Positions 33,443-44,667 of a DNA stretch of 64,000 bases are shown piece by piece. The stretch comes from an uncultured Clostridia bacterium (GTDB lineage: Bacteria; Bacillota; Clostridia; Oscillospirales; Ruminococcaceae), in NCBI GenBank assembly GCA_947589185.1, contig CANQCK010000001.1, forward strand, positions 124,001 to 188,000. The letters are read 5' to 3'. Every line of letters begins with the position of its first letter. The first letter of the stretch is position 1. The notes under the pieces were generated by a model. It was not told the DNA's origin. It made no database searches and was given only the letters and a program-made list of their open reading frames with translations. The position numbers were made by a program, and so were the translations under genes.

Positions 33443-34864
33443 ATGAGAAAAACAAAGATAGTTTGCACAATAGGTCCTTCAACGGATGACAGAGACATAT
33501 TGAAAAAGCTTATGCTTTCGGGAATGAATGTTGCTAGATTCAACTTTTCTCACGGTGATTATGAAACTCACGAAAAAAGATTTAAAGAGATAGTTGCTTT
33601 AAGAGAGGAACTCAATCTGCCTATTGCCACTATGCTTGATACCAAAGGGCCCGAAATCAGAATCAGAGACTTTAAAGACAACAAACCTGTCAAGGTAAAA
33701 GACGGAGATCTATTCACACTGACTACACGTAATGTTACAGGAACAAGTGAAATATGCTCAATTACATTTGAACATCTTCCGAGTGACGTTTCAAAAGGCT
33801 CAAGTATTCTTATTGACGACGGACTGATTGAACTCAAGGTTGAAAGGATTGACCGAACTGATATAATATGCCGAGTGATTCACGGCGGTGTAATATCAAA
33901 TCACAAGGGAGTGAACGTTCCCGGAGTTCAGCTTTCAATGCCGTACATAAGCGATTCTGATATGCACGACCTTGAATTCGGTGCAAAAATGGGCTTTGAT
34001 TTTATTGCCGCATCATTTGTAAGAAGTGATGCCGATGTAAAATATCTTAGAAACTTTACATACAGTCTTGGCTGGAACACGGTAAAAATTATTGCTAAAA
34101 TTGAAAATATGGACGGTGTCAACAATATCGACGCTATATTAGACGCCGCTGACGGAGTAATGGTCGCCAGAGGCGATATGGGCGTCGAGATACCTTTTGA
34201 GCAGATACCGGCTCTTCAGAAAGAGATAATTCAAAAAGCATACAATGCCGGAAAACAAGTTATAACGGCAACGCAGATGCTTGAGTCTATGATGAAAAAC
34301 CCACGTCCTACAAGAGCAGAAATCACTGACGTGGCAAACGCAATCTACGACGGTACATCTGCAATAATGCTTTCAGGAGAAACTGCGGCAGGCGACTTTC
34401 CCGTTGAAGCGGTTAAAACTATGGCTTTGATCGCTGAAACCACTGAACAGGATATTGATTATGAGAGCAGATTTTCAATTGTAAAACACGATACCAATAA
34501 CGGAATTACAAATGCTATTTCCCATGCTACTGTAACTACTGCACACGACTTAAACGCAGCGGCGATAATTGCCGTCACAAAGGGCGGAAGCACTGCACGA
34601 ATGATTTCAAAATACCGTCCTAACTCAAGAATTTTAGGTCTTACAACAAGCGAAACAGCGTGCAGACAGTTGAATATGTCATGGGGAGTTACTCCTGCCG
34701 TTATCGACGAAATGACAACGACCGACGATCTTCTGAACGAAGCCGTAAGGAAGTCTGTTGAATATGGTTTTATAAAATCTGGAGATACCGTTGTTCTAAC
34801 CTGTGGCGTACCTCTCGGTATTTCCGGAACTACGAACCTTTTAAAGGTTACTGTTGTTGATTAA
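33443..34864 (+). CDS. pyk: Pyruvate kinase
   Basis: Converts phosphoenolpyruvate and ADP to pyruvate and ATP. Seen: RKTKIVCTIGPSTDD, VARFNFSHGDYE, TKGPEIRI, the catalytic lysine in KIIAKIENMDGV, the MVARGDMGVEIP motif and the ATQMLESMMKNPRPTRAE signature. The length of 473 means it lacks the extra C-terminal PEP-utiliser domain found in Bacillus. The ATG at 33443 is 13 bases from AAGG; a TTG at 33434 has better spacing, so three extra residues are possible. Confidence 0.97.
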   Translation: MRKTKIVCTIGPSTDDRDILKKLMLSGMNVARFNFSHGDYETHEKRFKEIVALREELNLPIATMLDTKGPEIRIRDFKDNKPVKVKDGDLFTLTTRNVTGTSEICSITFEHLPSDVSKGSSILIDDGLIELKVERIDRTDIICRVIHGGVISNHKGVNVPGVQLSMPYISDSDMHDLEFGAKMGFDFIAASFVRSDADVKYLRNFTYSLGWNTVKIIAKIENMDGVNNIDAILDAADGVMVARGDMGVEIPFEQIPALQKEIIQKAYNAGKQVITATQMLESMMKNPRPTRAEITDVANAIYDGTSAIMLSGETAAGDFPVEAVKTMALIAETTEQDIDYESRFSIVKHDTNNGITNAISHATVTTAHDLNAAAIIAVTKGGSTARMISKYRPNSRILGLTTSETACRQLNMSWGVTPAVIDEMTTTDDLLNEAVRKSVEYGFIKSGDTVVLTCGVPLGISGTTNLLKVTVVD

Positions 34865-34887
34865 ATTAAATTAATAAGGAGAATAAA

Positions 34888-36240
34888 ATGGCTAATCCTT
34901 ACCTTCCCAACTGGGAATACATACCCGATGGTGAACCCAGAGTTTTTGGCAATAGAATTTATGTATACGGCTCTCATGACCGTGCCGGTTCAGACAAATT
35001 CTGTGATTATGTTTTAAAATGCTGGAGTGCTTCAATTGATAATCTTAATGACTGGGTATGTCACGGAGATATTTTTCACACGCAGGCTGATTATGACCAT
35101 GAATCTGATACTGACTGGACAACAACTGACAATCAGCTTTACGCACCTGACGTCATTGAAAAAGACGGCAAGTATTATCTTTATGCATATATAATTAATG
35201 CCAAAGGCTGTGTTGCTGTCAGCGAAAGACCGGAAGGACCGTTTAAATTATTGTCGAAGTATAAATATACAATTCCTGATGAAATTTGCTGTAACGGTTG
35301 GTTTATTGATCCTGGCGTTTTGGTCGATGATGACGGCAAGGTGTATATTTACTGCGGTTTTGAACGTTCTTTTATGGCACAGATAAACCCTGATAATATG
35401 TATGAAATTTTAGACGGAAGCTGTATTGAACATATTATTCCCTGCGAAATTGATAAAGAGAACGGTTTCGATAATAAAGAAAAATTATTTTTTGAAGCTG
35501 CTTCTATGCGTAAGATCGGTAACATCTATTATCTGATCTATTCACCGAAACGTGGTAGCAGACTTGCCTATGCGACCTCAAATAAGCCTACAGGACCTTT
35601 TGTTTACCGCGGCTATATAATTGATAACGGCGTTGATTATCCGGCAGGAAACAATCACGGTTCAGTTGCTTGCATTAACGGGCAATGGTATATTTTCTAT
35701 CACCGAATGACTAACGGTACGATAACCTCCAGAAGAGGCTGTGTTGAAAAGATAGAAATACTGCCAGACGGAACAATTCCTACAGTTGAGATGACCTCGC
35801 TTGGTTTTGAAAATTCGCTCTCACCTTATCAACAAACACCTGCCGATATTGCCTGCGTACTTAAAGGCGGAGCAATGATTACTGAAAAGAATGTATTTGA
35901 TCGTGTTATAACTAATATAAAAGACGGCTGTATAATCGGATATAAATACTTTGATTTCGGAAACGATTATTCAAGTAAAACCATACAGTTTTCCGCAATG
36001 ATAAACGGTTGCGGCTGCGACTGCGTTATGCACTTACTTCTCGATAACGAGGACGGAAAAGAAATCGGTACTTGTAAAATAGGACATGATGACGCAGTTA
36101 TAACTTCCAGAGTGGCAAAAGTAACCGGACGGCACGCATTGTTTTTTAAAATAACTACCGATTATCCGTCAGATTGGACAGGAGAATTGCTAAAAGAACG
36201 GTGTTTATTTGAACTAAAGTCTTTTATCTTTATGAAATAA
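34888..36240 (+). CDS. Glycoside hydrolase family 43-like enzyme with C-terminal lectin-like module
   Basis: Five-bladed propeller glycosidase of the GH43 group (xylosidase/arabinofuranosidase type). Visible acidic residues in the expected contexts: YVYGSHDRAG near residues 26-35, QLYAPDVIEKDGKYYLY, and KLFFEAASMRKIGNIYYLIYS. From about residue 330 a separate beta-rich part (GYKYFDFGNDYSSKT onward) looks like a carbohydrate-binding module. No signal peptide is seen, so it acts on imported oligosaccharides (inference). It follows pyk by 23 bases with its own AAGGAGA and may share its transcript. Confidence 0.85.
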   Translation: MANPYLPNWEYIPDGEPRVFGNRIYVYGSHDRAGSDKFCDYVLKCWSASIDNLNDWVCHGDIFHTQADYDHESDTDWTTTDNQLYAPDVIEKDGKYYLYAYIINAKGCVAVSERPEGPFKLLSKYKYTIPDEICCNGWFIDPGVLVDDDGKVYIYCGFERSFMAQINPDNMYEILDGSCIEHIIPCEIDKENGFDNKEKLFFEAASMRKIGNIYYLIYSPKRGSRLAYATSNKPTGPFVYRGYIIDNGVDYPAGNNHGSVACINGQWYIFYHRMTNGTITSRRGCVEKIEILPDGTIPTVEMTSLGFENSLSPYQQTPADIACVLKGGAMITEKNVFDRVITNIKDGCIIGYKYFDFGNDYSSKTIQFSAMINGCGCDCVMHLLLDNEDGKEIGTCKIGHDDAVITSRVAKVTGRHALFFKITTDYPSDWTGELLKERCLFELKSFIFMK

Positions 36241-36256
36241 TTTAATTCAGTATAAT

Positions 36257-36283
36257 AAAAGCCCTTGTTTATCAAGGGCTTTT
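36257..36283. terminator. Bidirectional terminator between the GH43 gene and atpC
   Basis: Perfect 11-bp stem AAAAGCCCTTG/CAAGGGCTTTT with a 5-base loop, with T-runs on both strands. It ends the plus-strand pyk unit and the minus-strand atp operon. Confidence 0.92.
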
Positions 36284-36285
36284 AT

Positions 36286-36693
36286 TTATGAATATCGTTT
36301 GCCGACGCTTATTCTTGCCAGAGCTCTTTTCAGCTTGATTTCCGCTCTGCCGAATTCATCGGCTCTTGATTTATCAGCAAGAATATTTTCAGCTTTTTGT
36401 TTTGCCTTTTCTGCTCTCTCTAAATCTATTTCGTCTGCCCACTCGGCAGTACTTGCTAAAACGGTAACACCCTCATCAGACACCTTCAATATTCCCTCCG
36501 AGAGTGCCGCCTCACGGTACTCGCCGCTTTTCTGCTTAACTCTTAAAGGTCCGGCAACAATGTTACAAACATACTTAATATGATTTGCAAGTATACCTAT
36601 GTCGCCCTCAGTCGTTCTTACAGTAATCTGCTCGGTTTCACCGTCAAAAAAAATCTTTTCGGGTGTGACAATTTTAAGTTTATAAGAATTCAT
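36286..36693 (-). CDS. atpC: F-type ATP synthase epsilon subunit
   Basis: Central-stalk subunit, 135 residues. Seen: YKLKIVTPEKIFFDGE, VRTTEGDIGILANH, and the C-terminal helical hairpin with ERAEKAKQKAENIL. The ATG at 36693 follows GGTGA by five bases; the longer frame from 36705 is less likely. Last gene of the atp operon, ending at the bidirectional terminator. Confidence 0.96.
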   Translation of the reverse strand: MNSYKLKIVTPEKIFFDGETEQITVRTTEGDIGILANHIKYVCNIVAGPLRVKQKSGEYREAALSEGILKVSDEGVTVLASTAEWADEIDLERAEKAKQKAENILADKSRADEFGRAEIKLKRALARISVGKRYS

Positions 36694-36749
36694 AATAATC
36701 ACCATACTGCGTGAATTTTTTCACACTGTTCCCTTCTAAGATTTATAAC

Positions 36750-39063
<2,314 letters not shown>

Positions 39064-39081
39064 ATTATCACCTGCTTAACT

Positions 39082-40599
39082 TTATTTCTCGGAAGCCTTA
39101 AAGTCTTCAACAAACTTTGTAAGAACCGCTTTCAGCTTTTCCTCTGTATCCTTTGATAGATCCTTCGTCTTGGAAATCTCACTTATAATATCCGAACCCT
39201 GAGAATCCATATAGCTGTAAAGCTCTGACTCAAATTCCTTTATTTTATCTACCGGAATGTCTTTTAGATAATCATTTACAACTGCGTATATAATTACAAC
39301 CTGATTTTCAACCCTGATAGGAGTACTCTTATCCTGCTTTAAAACCTCAACTATTCTCTCACCCTGATCAAGTCTGCGTTTTGTATCCTTATCCAAATCC
39401 GAACCGAACTGAGAGAAAGACTGCAGTTCTCTGTACTGCGAATAGAGAAGCTTAAGCGAACCTGCGACCTTTTTCATTGCCTTTATCTGAGCCGCTCCTC
39501 CAACTCTCGAAACCGAAATACCCGGATTTACAGCAGGTCTTACACCTGAATGGAAAAGCTCGCTCTCTAAAAATATCTGTCCGTCAGTTATTGAAATAAC
39601 ATTAGTAGGAATATACGCCGAAACGTCTCCTGCCTGAGTTTCTATAATAGGCAGTGCTGTCAATGAGCCTCCGCCGTAGTCTTTATTAAGATTGCAGGCA
39701 CGCTCAAGAAGTCTTGAGTGAAGATAGAATACATCTCCCGGATATGCCTCACGTCCTGTTGGTCTTTGCAGCAGCAAAGACATAGTTCTATAAGCAACAG
39801 CGTGCTTTGACAGATCATCATAAACGCAAAGAACATCTTTACCCTGAAGCATAAAATGCTCGCCGATAGAACAGCCCGCATACGGTGCTATATACTGAAG
39901 CGGTGCCAATTCAGACGCAGACGCACTTACAACTATGGTATAATCCATAGCCCCCGCTTTTGTAAGAATGTTTACAACATCTGCAACAGTTGAGCTTTTC
40001 TGTCCTATAGCAACATAAATACAAATAACGTCTTTACCTGCCTGATTGATGATCGTATCAAGGGCAATGGTCGTCTTTCCTGTCTGCCTGTCGCCTATTA
40101 TAAGTTCACGCTGACCTCTGCCTATCGGTATCATTGAATCAATAGACTTAATACCGGTTTGAAGCGGTCTGTCTACCGACTTTCTTGTAATAATACCAAA
40201 TGCCGGGCACTCTATCGGTCTAGTCTCTTTAGTGAGTATTGCACCCTTTCCGTCGATAGGCTCGCCAAGTGAGTTTACTACCCTTCCGATAAGTTCGTCT
40301 CCTACAGGAACAGATACTATCTTTCCTGTTCTCTTAACAAGCGTACCCTCTTTTATATTTTCTTCATCGCCCAGTAAAACCGCTCCGACAAAATCCTGCT
40401 CCAGATTAAGAGCCATTCCGAATACATCGTTGCCGAAGTCGAGCAGTTCGCCCGACATACAGTTGTCAAGACCGTGTATTTTTGAAATTCCGTCACCAAC
40501 TGTTACAACTGTTCCCACATCAGCATACTGAATTTCACTTTGATAACTCTTAATTTGCTCTTTAATTATACTCGTAATCTCATCAGGACGTAACTTCAT
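39082..40599 (-). CDS. atpA: F-type ATP synthase alpha subunit
   Basis: Non-catalytic nucleotide-binding subunit of F1. Seen: [16 protein letters not shown], Walker [22 protein letters not shown], and the [20 protein letters not shown] region. The ATG at 40599 gives 505 residues; a TTG two codons earlier has a better-spaced AAAGG and could be used. It is separated from atpH by an unusual 125-base gap with two strong hairpins. Confidence 0.97.
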   Translation of the reverse strand: MKLRPDEITSIIKEQIKSYQSEIQYADVGTVVTVGDGISKIHGLDNCMSGELLDFGNDVFGMALNLEQDFVGAVLLGDEENIKEGTLVKRTGKIVSVPVGDELIGRVVNSLGEPIDGKGAILTKETRPIECPAFGIITRKSVDRPLQTGIKSIDSMIPIGRGQRELIIGDRQTGKTTIALDTIINQAGKDVICIYVAIGQKSSTVADVVNILTKAGAMDYTIVVSASASELAPLQYIAPYAGCSIGEHFMLQGKDVLCVYDDLSKHAVAYRTMSLLLQRPTGREAYPGDVFYLHSRLLERACNLNKDYGGGSLTALPIIETQAGDVSAYIPTNVISITDGQIFLESELFHSGVRPAVNPGISVSRVGGAAQIKAMKKVAGSLKLLYSQYRELQSFSQFGSDLDKDTKRRLDQGERIVEVLKQDKSTPIRVENQVVIIYAVVNDYLKDIPVDKIKEFESELYSYMDSQGSDIISEISKTKDLSKDTEEKLKAVLTKFVEDFKASEK

Positions 40600-40628
40600 A
40601 ATCAAATACCATACCTTTCTGAAAACCT

Positions 40629-40678
40629 GCTATACCGTGACTGTATAGCTATTTATCTCTGCAAATGCAGAAATAAAT
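40629..40678 (-). other. Tandem hairpins in the atpH-atpA gap
   Basis: On the minus RNA, a 13-bp stem (40678-40666 with 40663-40651) closed by two bases with one U-G wobble, then GCTATAC (40649-40643) pairing with GTATAGC (40635-40629). No T-run follows either, so termination is not expected. The wobble would be an A-C mismatch on the other strand, which points to a role in the atp mRNA. Confidence 0.7.
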
Positions 40679-40724
40679 ATAAGTAATATTTATATGCAAA
40701 TACATATAAAACAATATATAACTG

Positions 40725-41267
40725 TTATGCTATTACAGAGTTTATTCTGTCACGCAGTTCGTCTAGCCTGTGCTTTATGCTTCCCTGGATCTGCGTATTG
40801 TTATACTCAAGTACAATTCCGCCGATTATAGATTTATCTATACGTTCAGACAGTACTATTTTCTTTTTAGAAACACTCTCAAGCTTATTTATAAGCTTTT
40901 TTCTCAGCGTCTCCGAAAGAGGTACTGTTGTTATTGCCGTAACTTCCAAAATATTGTTTTCATCGTTGTATAAAGAATTAAAGCTATCGATGATCTTGCT
41001 CAAATACCTTATTCTCTTTTTATCTGCAACAACGCATAAAAAATCAAAAGAAGTCTTAGAAAGCTGACTTTCAAAAATGTTCTTTAAAACATTTTTCTTG
41101 TCCTCACTCTCAACTGTAGGTGCATTTAAGAATTTTATAAGCTCATTATTATTTTCAATAACTTCAGACAGCCATAATAATTCTGAATGTACCTCGTCGA
41201 GAATATCACGCTCATTGCACAATTCAAACAGAGCCTCTGCATAATTAGCTTCTAATGAACCCTTCAT
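40725..41267 (-). CDS. atpH: F-type ATP synthase delta subunit
   Basis: Peripheral-stalk subunit linking b to F1. The 180-residue chain starts with NYAEALFELCNERDILDEV and ends with the signature SIIGGIVLEYNNTQIQGSIKHRLDELRDRI. The ATG shares one base with the atpF stop (TAATG), so it is coupled to atpF. Confidence 0.95.
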   Translation of the reverse strand: MKGSLEANYAEALFELCNERDILDEVHSELLWLSEVIENNNELIKFLNAPTVESEDKKNVLKNIFESQLSKTSFDFLCVVADKKRIRYLSKIIDSFNSLYNDENNILEVTAITTVPLSETLRKKLINKLESVSKKKIVLSERIDKSIIGGIVLEYNNTQIQGSIKHRLDELRDRINSVIA

Positions 41268-41776
41268 TACAGTTCACCTACATTTTCAATAAACTCTTCA
41301 ATCAGCTTTTCGTTATCATTGGTGTTAAGCTCTTTATTTACAACCTTGCCCGCAACGTCAAATACCATTCCTGTGATTTCGTCTTTGATCTCATTAACGG
41401 CAATTTTCTTTTCCTTTTCGATCTCACTGTGAGCATTGGCAACTATATGCTTAGCTTCTGCCTTTGCCTCTGTGATGATTTCATCAGAGCGGGAATTTGC
41501 CCTCTTAGTCGCTATATCAATGATTTTAGCCGATTCTTCTTTTGCTCCCGACAGCTTCTGAGTGTATTCGGCTTTGTATTCCTCCGCCGCTCTGTTTGCC
41601 TCATCGGCGTCATCATATGTCTTTTGAACCTCAGCTTTTCTCTTATCTAAAATCGCATTGACAGGCTTGAAGAAAAAGTGCTTTAACACCAAAAACATAA
41701 TTAATGTATTTAACAATGTAGGGATAATTGTTCCCAAATCAATTGAGAAAAAATCAGTTACTCTGGCGTAAATCAT
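41267..41776 (-). CDS. atpF: F-type ATP synthase b subunit
   Basis: Peripheral stalk with an N-terminal membrane helix (LGTIIPTLLNTLIMFLVLKHF), FKPVNAILDKRKAEV and a long charged coiled coil to about residue 125. Length 169 is standard. It lies 53 bases after atpE and overlaps atpH. Confidence 0.96.
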   Translation of the reverse strand: MIYARVTDFFSIDLGTIIPTLLNTLIMFLVLKHFFFKPVNAILDKRKAEVQKTYDDADEANRAAEEYKAEYTQKLSGAKEESAKIIDIATKRANSRSDEIITEAKAEAKHIVANAHSEIEKEKKIAVNEIKDEITGMVFDVAGKVVNKELNTNDNEKLIEEFIENVGEL

Positions 41777-41829
41777 TTTTGTTACTATGCTCTTTTTACG
41801 AGCATACCCTCCTATTTGCAGATTTTAAA

Positions 41830-42114
<285 letters not shown>

Positions 42115-42186
42115 TTATTTTCTTTATTAAACAATTGATAGATCCTTATCAATTGAATTTAAACGAAGTTATTATTTCAAACTTAC

Positions 42187-42939
42187 CTAGTCAGCCGCAC
42201 CTGCCACATTTACCATTGTAAGAGTTGCGAAAATATACGCTTGAATACATCCTACAAACAAGTCAAAATATATGGACAGGATTCCCGGAATACCTATAGA
42301 CGCTACATTAATTGTAAAACCGCCGATATTGAAACTCAAATGCAGAAGTTCAGACAAACCTCCCAGAGCCATATAAAGTATTCCTGTAATAACCATTCCT
42401 CCAGCGACATTTCCGAATAAACGGAAAGCCATTGAAACAGGAGTAGCAAACTCACTTATTATATTTATAGGGGTTATTACCGGAACCGGCTCTGCAAAAG
42501 TCTTAAAAAATCCGAGAAAGCCTTTATACTTAAATCTTGTGTAGACTATCATCACAAATGTGATAAGTGCCCAAGAAATCGTTACATTAACGTCTGCTGT
42601 TATTGAACGCAGTCCGATTATGCTTACCAGACTTCCCAGTGCTGCGTAAACTAAAAGAGTTGCAATATAAGGCGCATAGCACATAAATCTCTCGCCCATA
42701 GAGTCACGTACGCTTTTGTTTACAAACTCCACTGCATACTCGGCAATGACCTGTCTCTTTGTTTCGGGCTTGACTTTTAGGTTGTGAGTAAGGTACTTGC
42801 ACAAAATCGCAACAGCAACTATCAAAAGCCAACCCACAACTACAGATTCGGTTATATCAACATTAATAAAAGGAATGGTAAAAACAACCTTAGGTCCGTG
42901 AATATCCAGTGCACTATTTATCAGCTGAGGACTTATCAT
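42187..42939 (-). CDS. atpB: F-type ATP synthase a subunit
   Basis: Membrane stator that carries the ion channel. Seen: about five to six membrane segments, the essential Arg in MAFRLFGNVAGG, and the late helix with SIYFDLFVGCIQAYIFATLTMVNVAGA. Length 250. It overlaps the end of atpI by 26 bases, so translation is probably coupled. Confidence 0.96.
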   Translation of the reverse strand: MISPQLINSALDIHGPKVVFTIPFINVDITESVVVGWLLIVAVAILCKYLTHNLKVKPETKRQVIAEYAVEFVNKSVRDSMGERFMCYAPYIATLLVYAALGSLVSIIGLRSITADVNVTISWALITFVMIVYTRFKYKGFLGFFKTFAEPVPVITPINIISEFATPVSMAFRLFGNVAGGMVITGILYMALGGLSELLHLSFNIGGFTINVASIGIPGILSIYFDLFVGCIQAYIFATLTMVNVAGAAD

Positions 42940-43327
42940 TCTTAAATGCCTTCCCTTCTTTGTAATTATTGAACATTAATACTATTCTCGGAAAAAACTG
43001 CGGTACAAGTAAAGCAAAAACATTGATCACCTTAGATATTACCGCTACAAAACATAGCAGAACAAGTATCAGATACCTTAACAGATAACAAAAAAACATC
43101 ATTCGCTGAGCTTTCTTTTTGCTTTGTTTTACTGAACGGTAAATTGTTTCAGACAAAAAATAATAAGACAAAACAACATATATCAATCCAAGAGCAAAGC
43201 CAATTAATACTGACAGCCTAAATCCCCAAAACAGAGAAATCAAAAAGGCTATAAACGTCAGAACTGATAATGCGGGAATCATTTCCCTTAACATTGTCCT
43301 AAGAGGATTACCGTTTGGTGTAATCAT
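42914..43327 (-). CDS. atpI: ATP synthase subunit I-like membrane protein
   Basis: Small membrane protein (137 residues) with four hydrophobic segments, including LSVLTFIAFLISLFWGF, LSVLIGFALGLIYVVLSYYFL and two more, at the first position of the operon. AtpI assists c-ring assembly in other bacteria. Sequence similarity is weak, as usual for this subunit; the call rests on topology and place. The ATG at 43327 has AGGAG eight bases upstream. Confidence 0.8.
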   Translation of the reverse strand: MITPNGNPLRTMLREMIPALSVLTFIAFLISLFWGFRLSVLIGFALGLIYVVLSYYFLSETIYRSVKQSKKKAQRMMFFCYLLRYLILVLLCFVAVISKVINVFALLVPQFFPRIVLMFNNYKEGKAFKNDKSSADK

Positions 43328-43356
43328 TTCAAATGCTCCTGTTATTATCACTTAGT

Positions 43357-43385
43357 ATTATATCGCCTGCGGTTAAAACTTATAA
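43357..43385 (-). promoter_or_regulatory. Proximal atp promoter (P2)
   Basis: Minus strand: perfect -10 TATAAT at 43357-43362, 17-base spacer, poor -35 TTATAA. It would start transcription about 25 bases before atpI, downstream of the hairpin. Confidence 0.45.
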
Positions 43386-43422
43386 CCATATAATTCAGCT
43401 TTCTAAATTCTGTATAAATGTG

Positions 43423-43463
43423 AAAAACACAGTATCGTAACAACTGCACGACACTGTGTTTTT
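43423..43463 (-). terminator. Attenuator-like hairpin in the atp leader
   Basis: Two 16-base arms (43448-43463 and 43423-43438) around a 9-base loop pair completely on the minus RNA with one G-U wobble. The 3' arm ends in GTGTTTTT. It lies between promoter P1 and atpI, so it is either an attenuator of the atp operon or a border terminator. Confidence 0.75.
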
Positions 43464-43484
43464 TGTCTTGATACTTTACCATAA

Positions 43485-43513
43485 ATTTTAGCAAATCAGA
43501 ATAAAAATGTCAA
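43485..43513 (-). promoter_or_regulatory. Distal atp promoter (P1)
   Basis: Minus strand: perfect -35 TTGACA, 17-base spacer, -10 TAAAAT with TGC before it. The best promoter near the operon; it would give a leader of about 150 bases. Confidence 0.75.
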
Positions 43514-43675
43514 CACCAAATATGTAAAAAATGACTAAACAATAGTCATGAATTTTGTGATAAATGACAAATCAAAAAAATAAAACTATTTTTTTGAGTA
43601 TAACTAAGAAAAATTGCATCACATTTACTCTTTAAACATCATATAATATTAATATTTGACAAAAGGAATGGTTAT

Positions 43676-43852
43676 ATGAATTCTTGCGAGATTTCAACTG
43701 CTGTAACTGCAATTGCAAATGTAATATTTCAAAAGCTCAACGATGATGAAGTTGCTCTTTTAGGAGCAATATTAGTTCAGCTCGGCGACACTCTTGAGAC
43801 AATGTCTGTTCAAAAAGAAATATGCCAAAATCAACTTAAAAACGACTGTTAA
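43676..43852 (+). CDS. Small conserved-looking protein, 58 residues, function unknown
   Basis: Starts MNSCEISTAVTAIANVIF and ends NQLKNDC. A compact helical protein with ILVQLGDTLETMSVQKEIC in the second half and three cysteines. AAAAGG lies nine bases before the ATG and a strong terminator follows 26 bases after the stop, so it looks like a real single-gene unit despite its size. It resembles a family of tiny Clostridial proteins with two short helices around LGD; I do not know a function. Confidence 0.75.
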   Translation: MNSCEISTAVTAIANVIFQKLNDDEVALLGAILVQLGDTLETMSVQKEICQNQLKNDC

Positions 43853-43878
43853 TTATATAATTACATTAATATATAAAG

Positions 43879-43914
43879 AATCACGTCTTGTTATTAAACA
43901 GGACGTGATTTTCA
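43879..43914 (+). terminator. Terminator of the 58-residue gene
   Basis: A 14-bp stem (43879-43892 with 43897-43910), one wobble on the plus RNA, then TTTTC. It faces the convergent lipoprotein gene and may act for both. Confidence 0.85.
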
Positions 43915-43938
43915 TTATTCAAAACACTGAGATTTTTA

Positions 43939-44499
43939 TTAAATACTCTCTAAATAACTGTCTATCTGACTATTATACTTATCCCAGAATTCCTTATATT
44001 CCTTTGTGCTTACATCCGTGACGGCATCTGTATACTTGTTCACAGTATCAATTATATCATCAGGAAAATTCTCCTCTAAAAATTCATCATCAGGTCCTTC
44101 AAGCTCGTAATCATCAATAGATTTATATGAATAATTTCCGTTGGTAATATCAAAAAACATAACAATATGCCCGCATTTATCTGAACCGTCAAAATCTTCT
44201 TCCTTTTTCGGATTGCCGTTTGAGATTAAATATGAACCATGATAGTAAATATATACGGCAACAGAATTATCCTTTTTGTTGGCAGCAAAAATTTTATGAG
44301 TTTCAACAGGCAGCATATGCTCTGCTTTTTCTTCATTATCAGATACAACATTTATCAGTGCGTTATGAACTGCATTATCCAATTCATCTGTTATGGCAAT
44401 TCTGTTCCAAGAAGTATGTTCAGCTTTTTTAACTCCGCAACAAGCAAATGATACTGCCAACATAATAATAAGGAAAGATAATATTACTTTTTTAAACAT
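43939..44499 (-). CDS. Putative lipoprotein of unknown function
   Basis: A 186-residue exported protein: MFKKVILSFLIIMLAVSFACCG is a lipoprotein signal with the lipobox cysteine at about residue 20 (SFAC). The mature part is acidic and has a GNYSYKSIDDYELEG stretch; two short beta-rich runs (NSVAVYIYYHGSYLI, HIVMFFDITNG) suggest a small globular domain. GAGGAGG precedes the ATG. I recognise no family. It has its own promoter with a palindrome in the spacer. Confidence 0.75.
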   Translation of the reverse strand: MFKKVILSFLIIMLAVSFACCGVKKAEHTSWNRIAITDELDNAVHNALINVVSDNEEKAEHMLPVETHKIFAANKKDNSVAVYIYYHGSYLISNGNPKKEEDFDGSDKCGHIVMFFDITNGNYSYKSIDDYELEGPDDEFLEENFPDDIIDTVNKYTDAVTDVSTKEYKEFWDKYNSQIDSYLESI

Positions 44500-44519
44500 A
44501 AAATCCTCCTCGCTTAATT

Positions 44520-44548
44520 ATTATACTCAAGTCTTTACTTGACTATAA
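44520..44548 (-). promoter_or_regulatory. Promoter of the lipoprotein gene with palindrome in the spacer
   Basis: Minus strand: -10 TATAAT (44520-44525), 17-base spacer, weak -35 TTATAG. The spacer holds a perfect inverted repeat TCAAGT-N4-ACTTGA (44527-44542), a candidate operator. Confidence 0.5.
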
Positions 44549-44616
44549 TAACCCTTCAACCTTTATATGATATAAAAAACTTAAAGTACAATCAGCTAAA
44601 CCATTGTATATAATAT

Positions 44617-44650
44617 TTTAAAAAAGGAGCAGCCAAAATACCGGCTGCTC
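44617..44650 (-). terminator. Terminator of the rpsB-tsf operon
   Basis: Minus strand GAGCAGCC-N8-GGCTGCTC followed by CTTTTTT, 18 bases after the tsf stop. Confidence 0.92.
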
Positions 44651-44667
44651 GTAACTTTTTATTTATA

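Larger units (their letters stand above)
43328..43675. other. 348-base region upstream of the atp operon
   Basis: Noncoding. Read on the minus strand it holds a strong promoter (43485-43513), an attenuator-like hairpin (43423-43463) and a second promoter close to atpI (43357-43385). A perfect ATGACTA/TAGTCAT inverted repeat lies at 43531-43549, about 18 bases upstream of the first promoter. Confidence 0.75.

Noticed and set aside
43861-44021. 75-residue plus-strand frame (43794-44021)
   Set aside because: It runs out of frame through the 58-residue gene and its terminator into the antisense of the lipoprotein gene.
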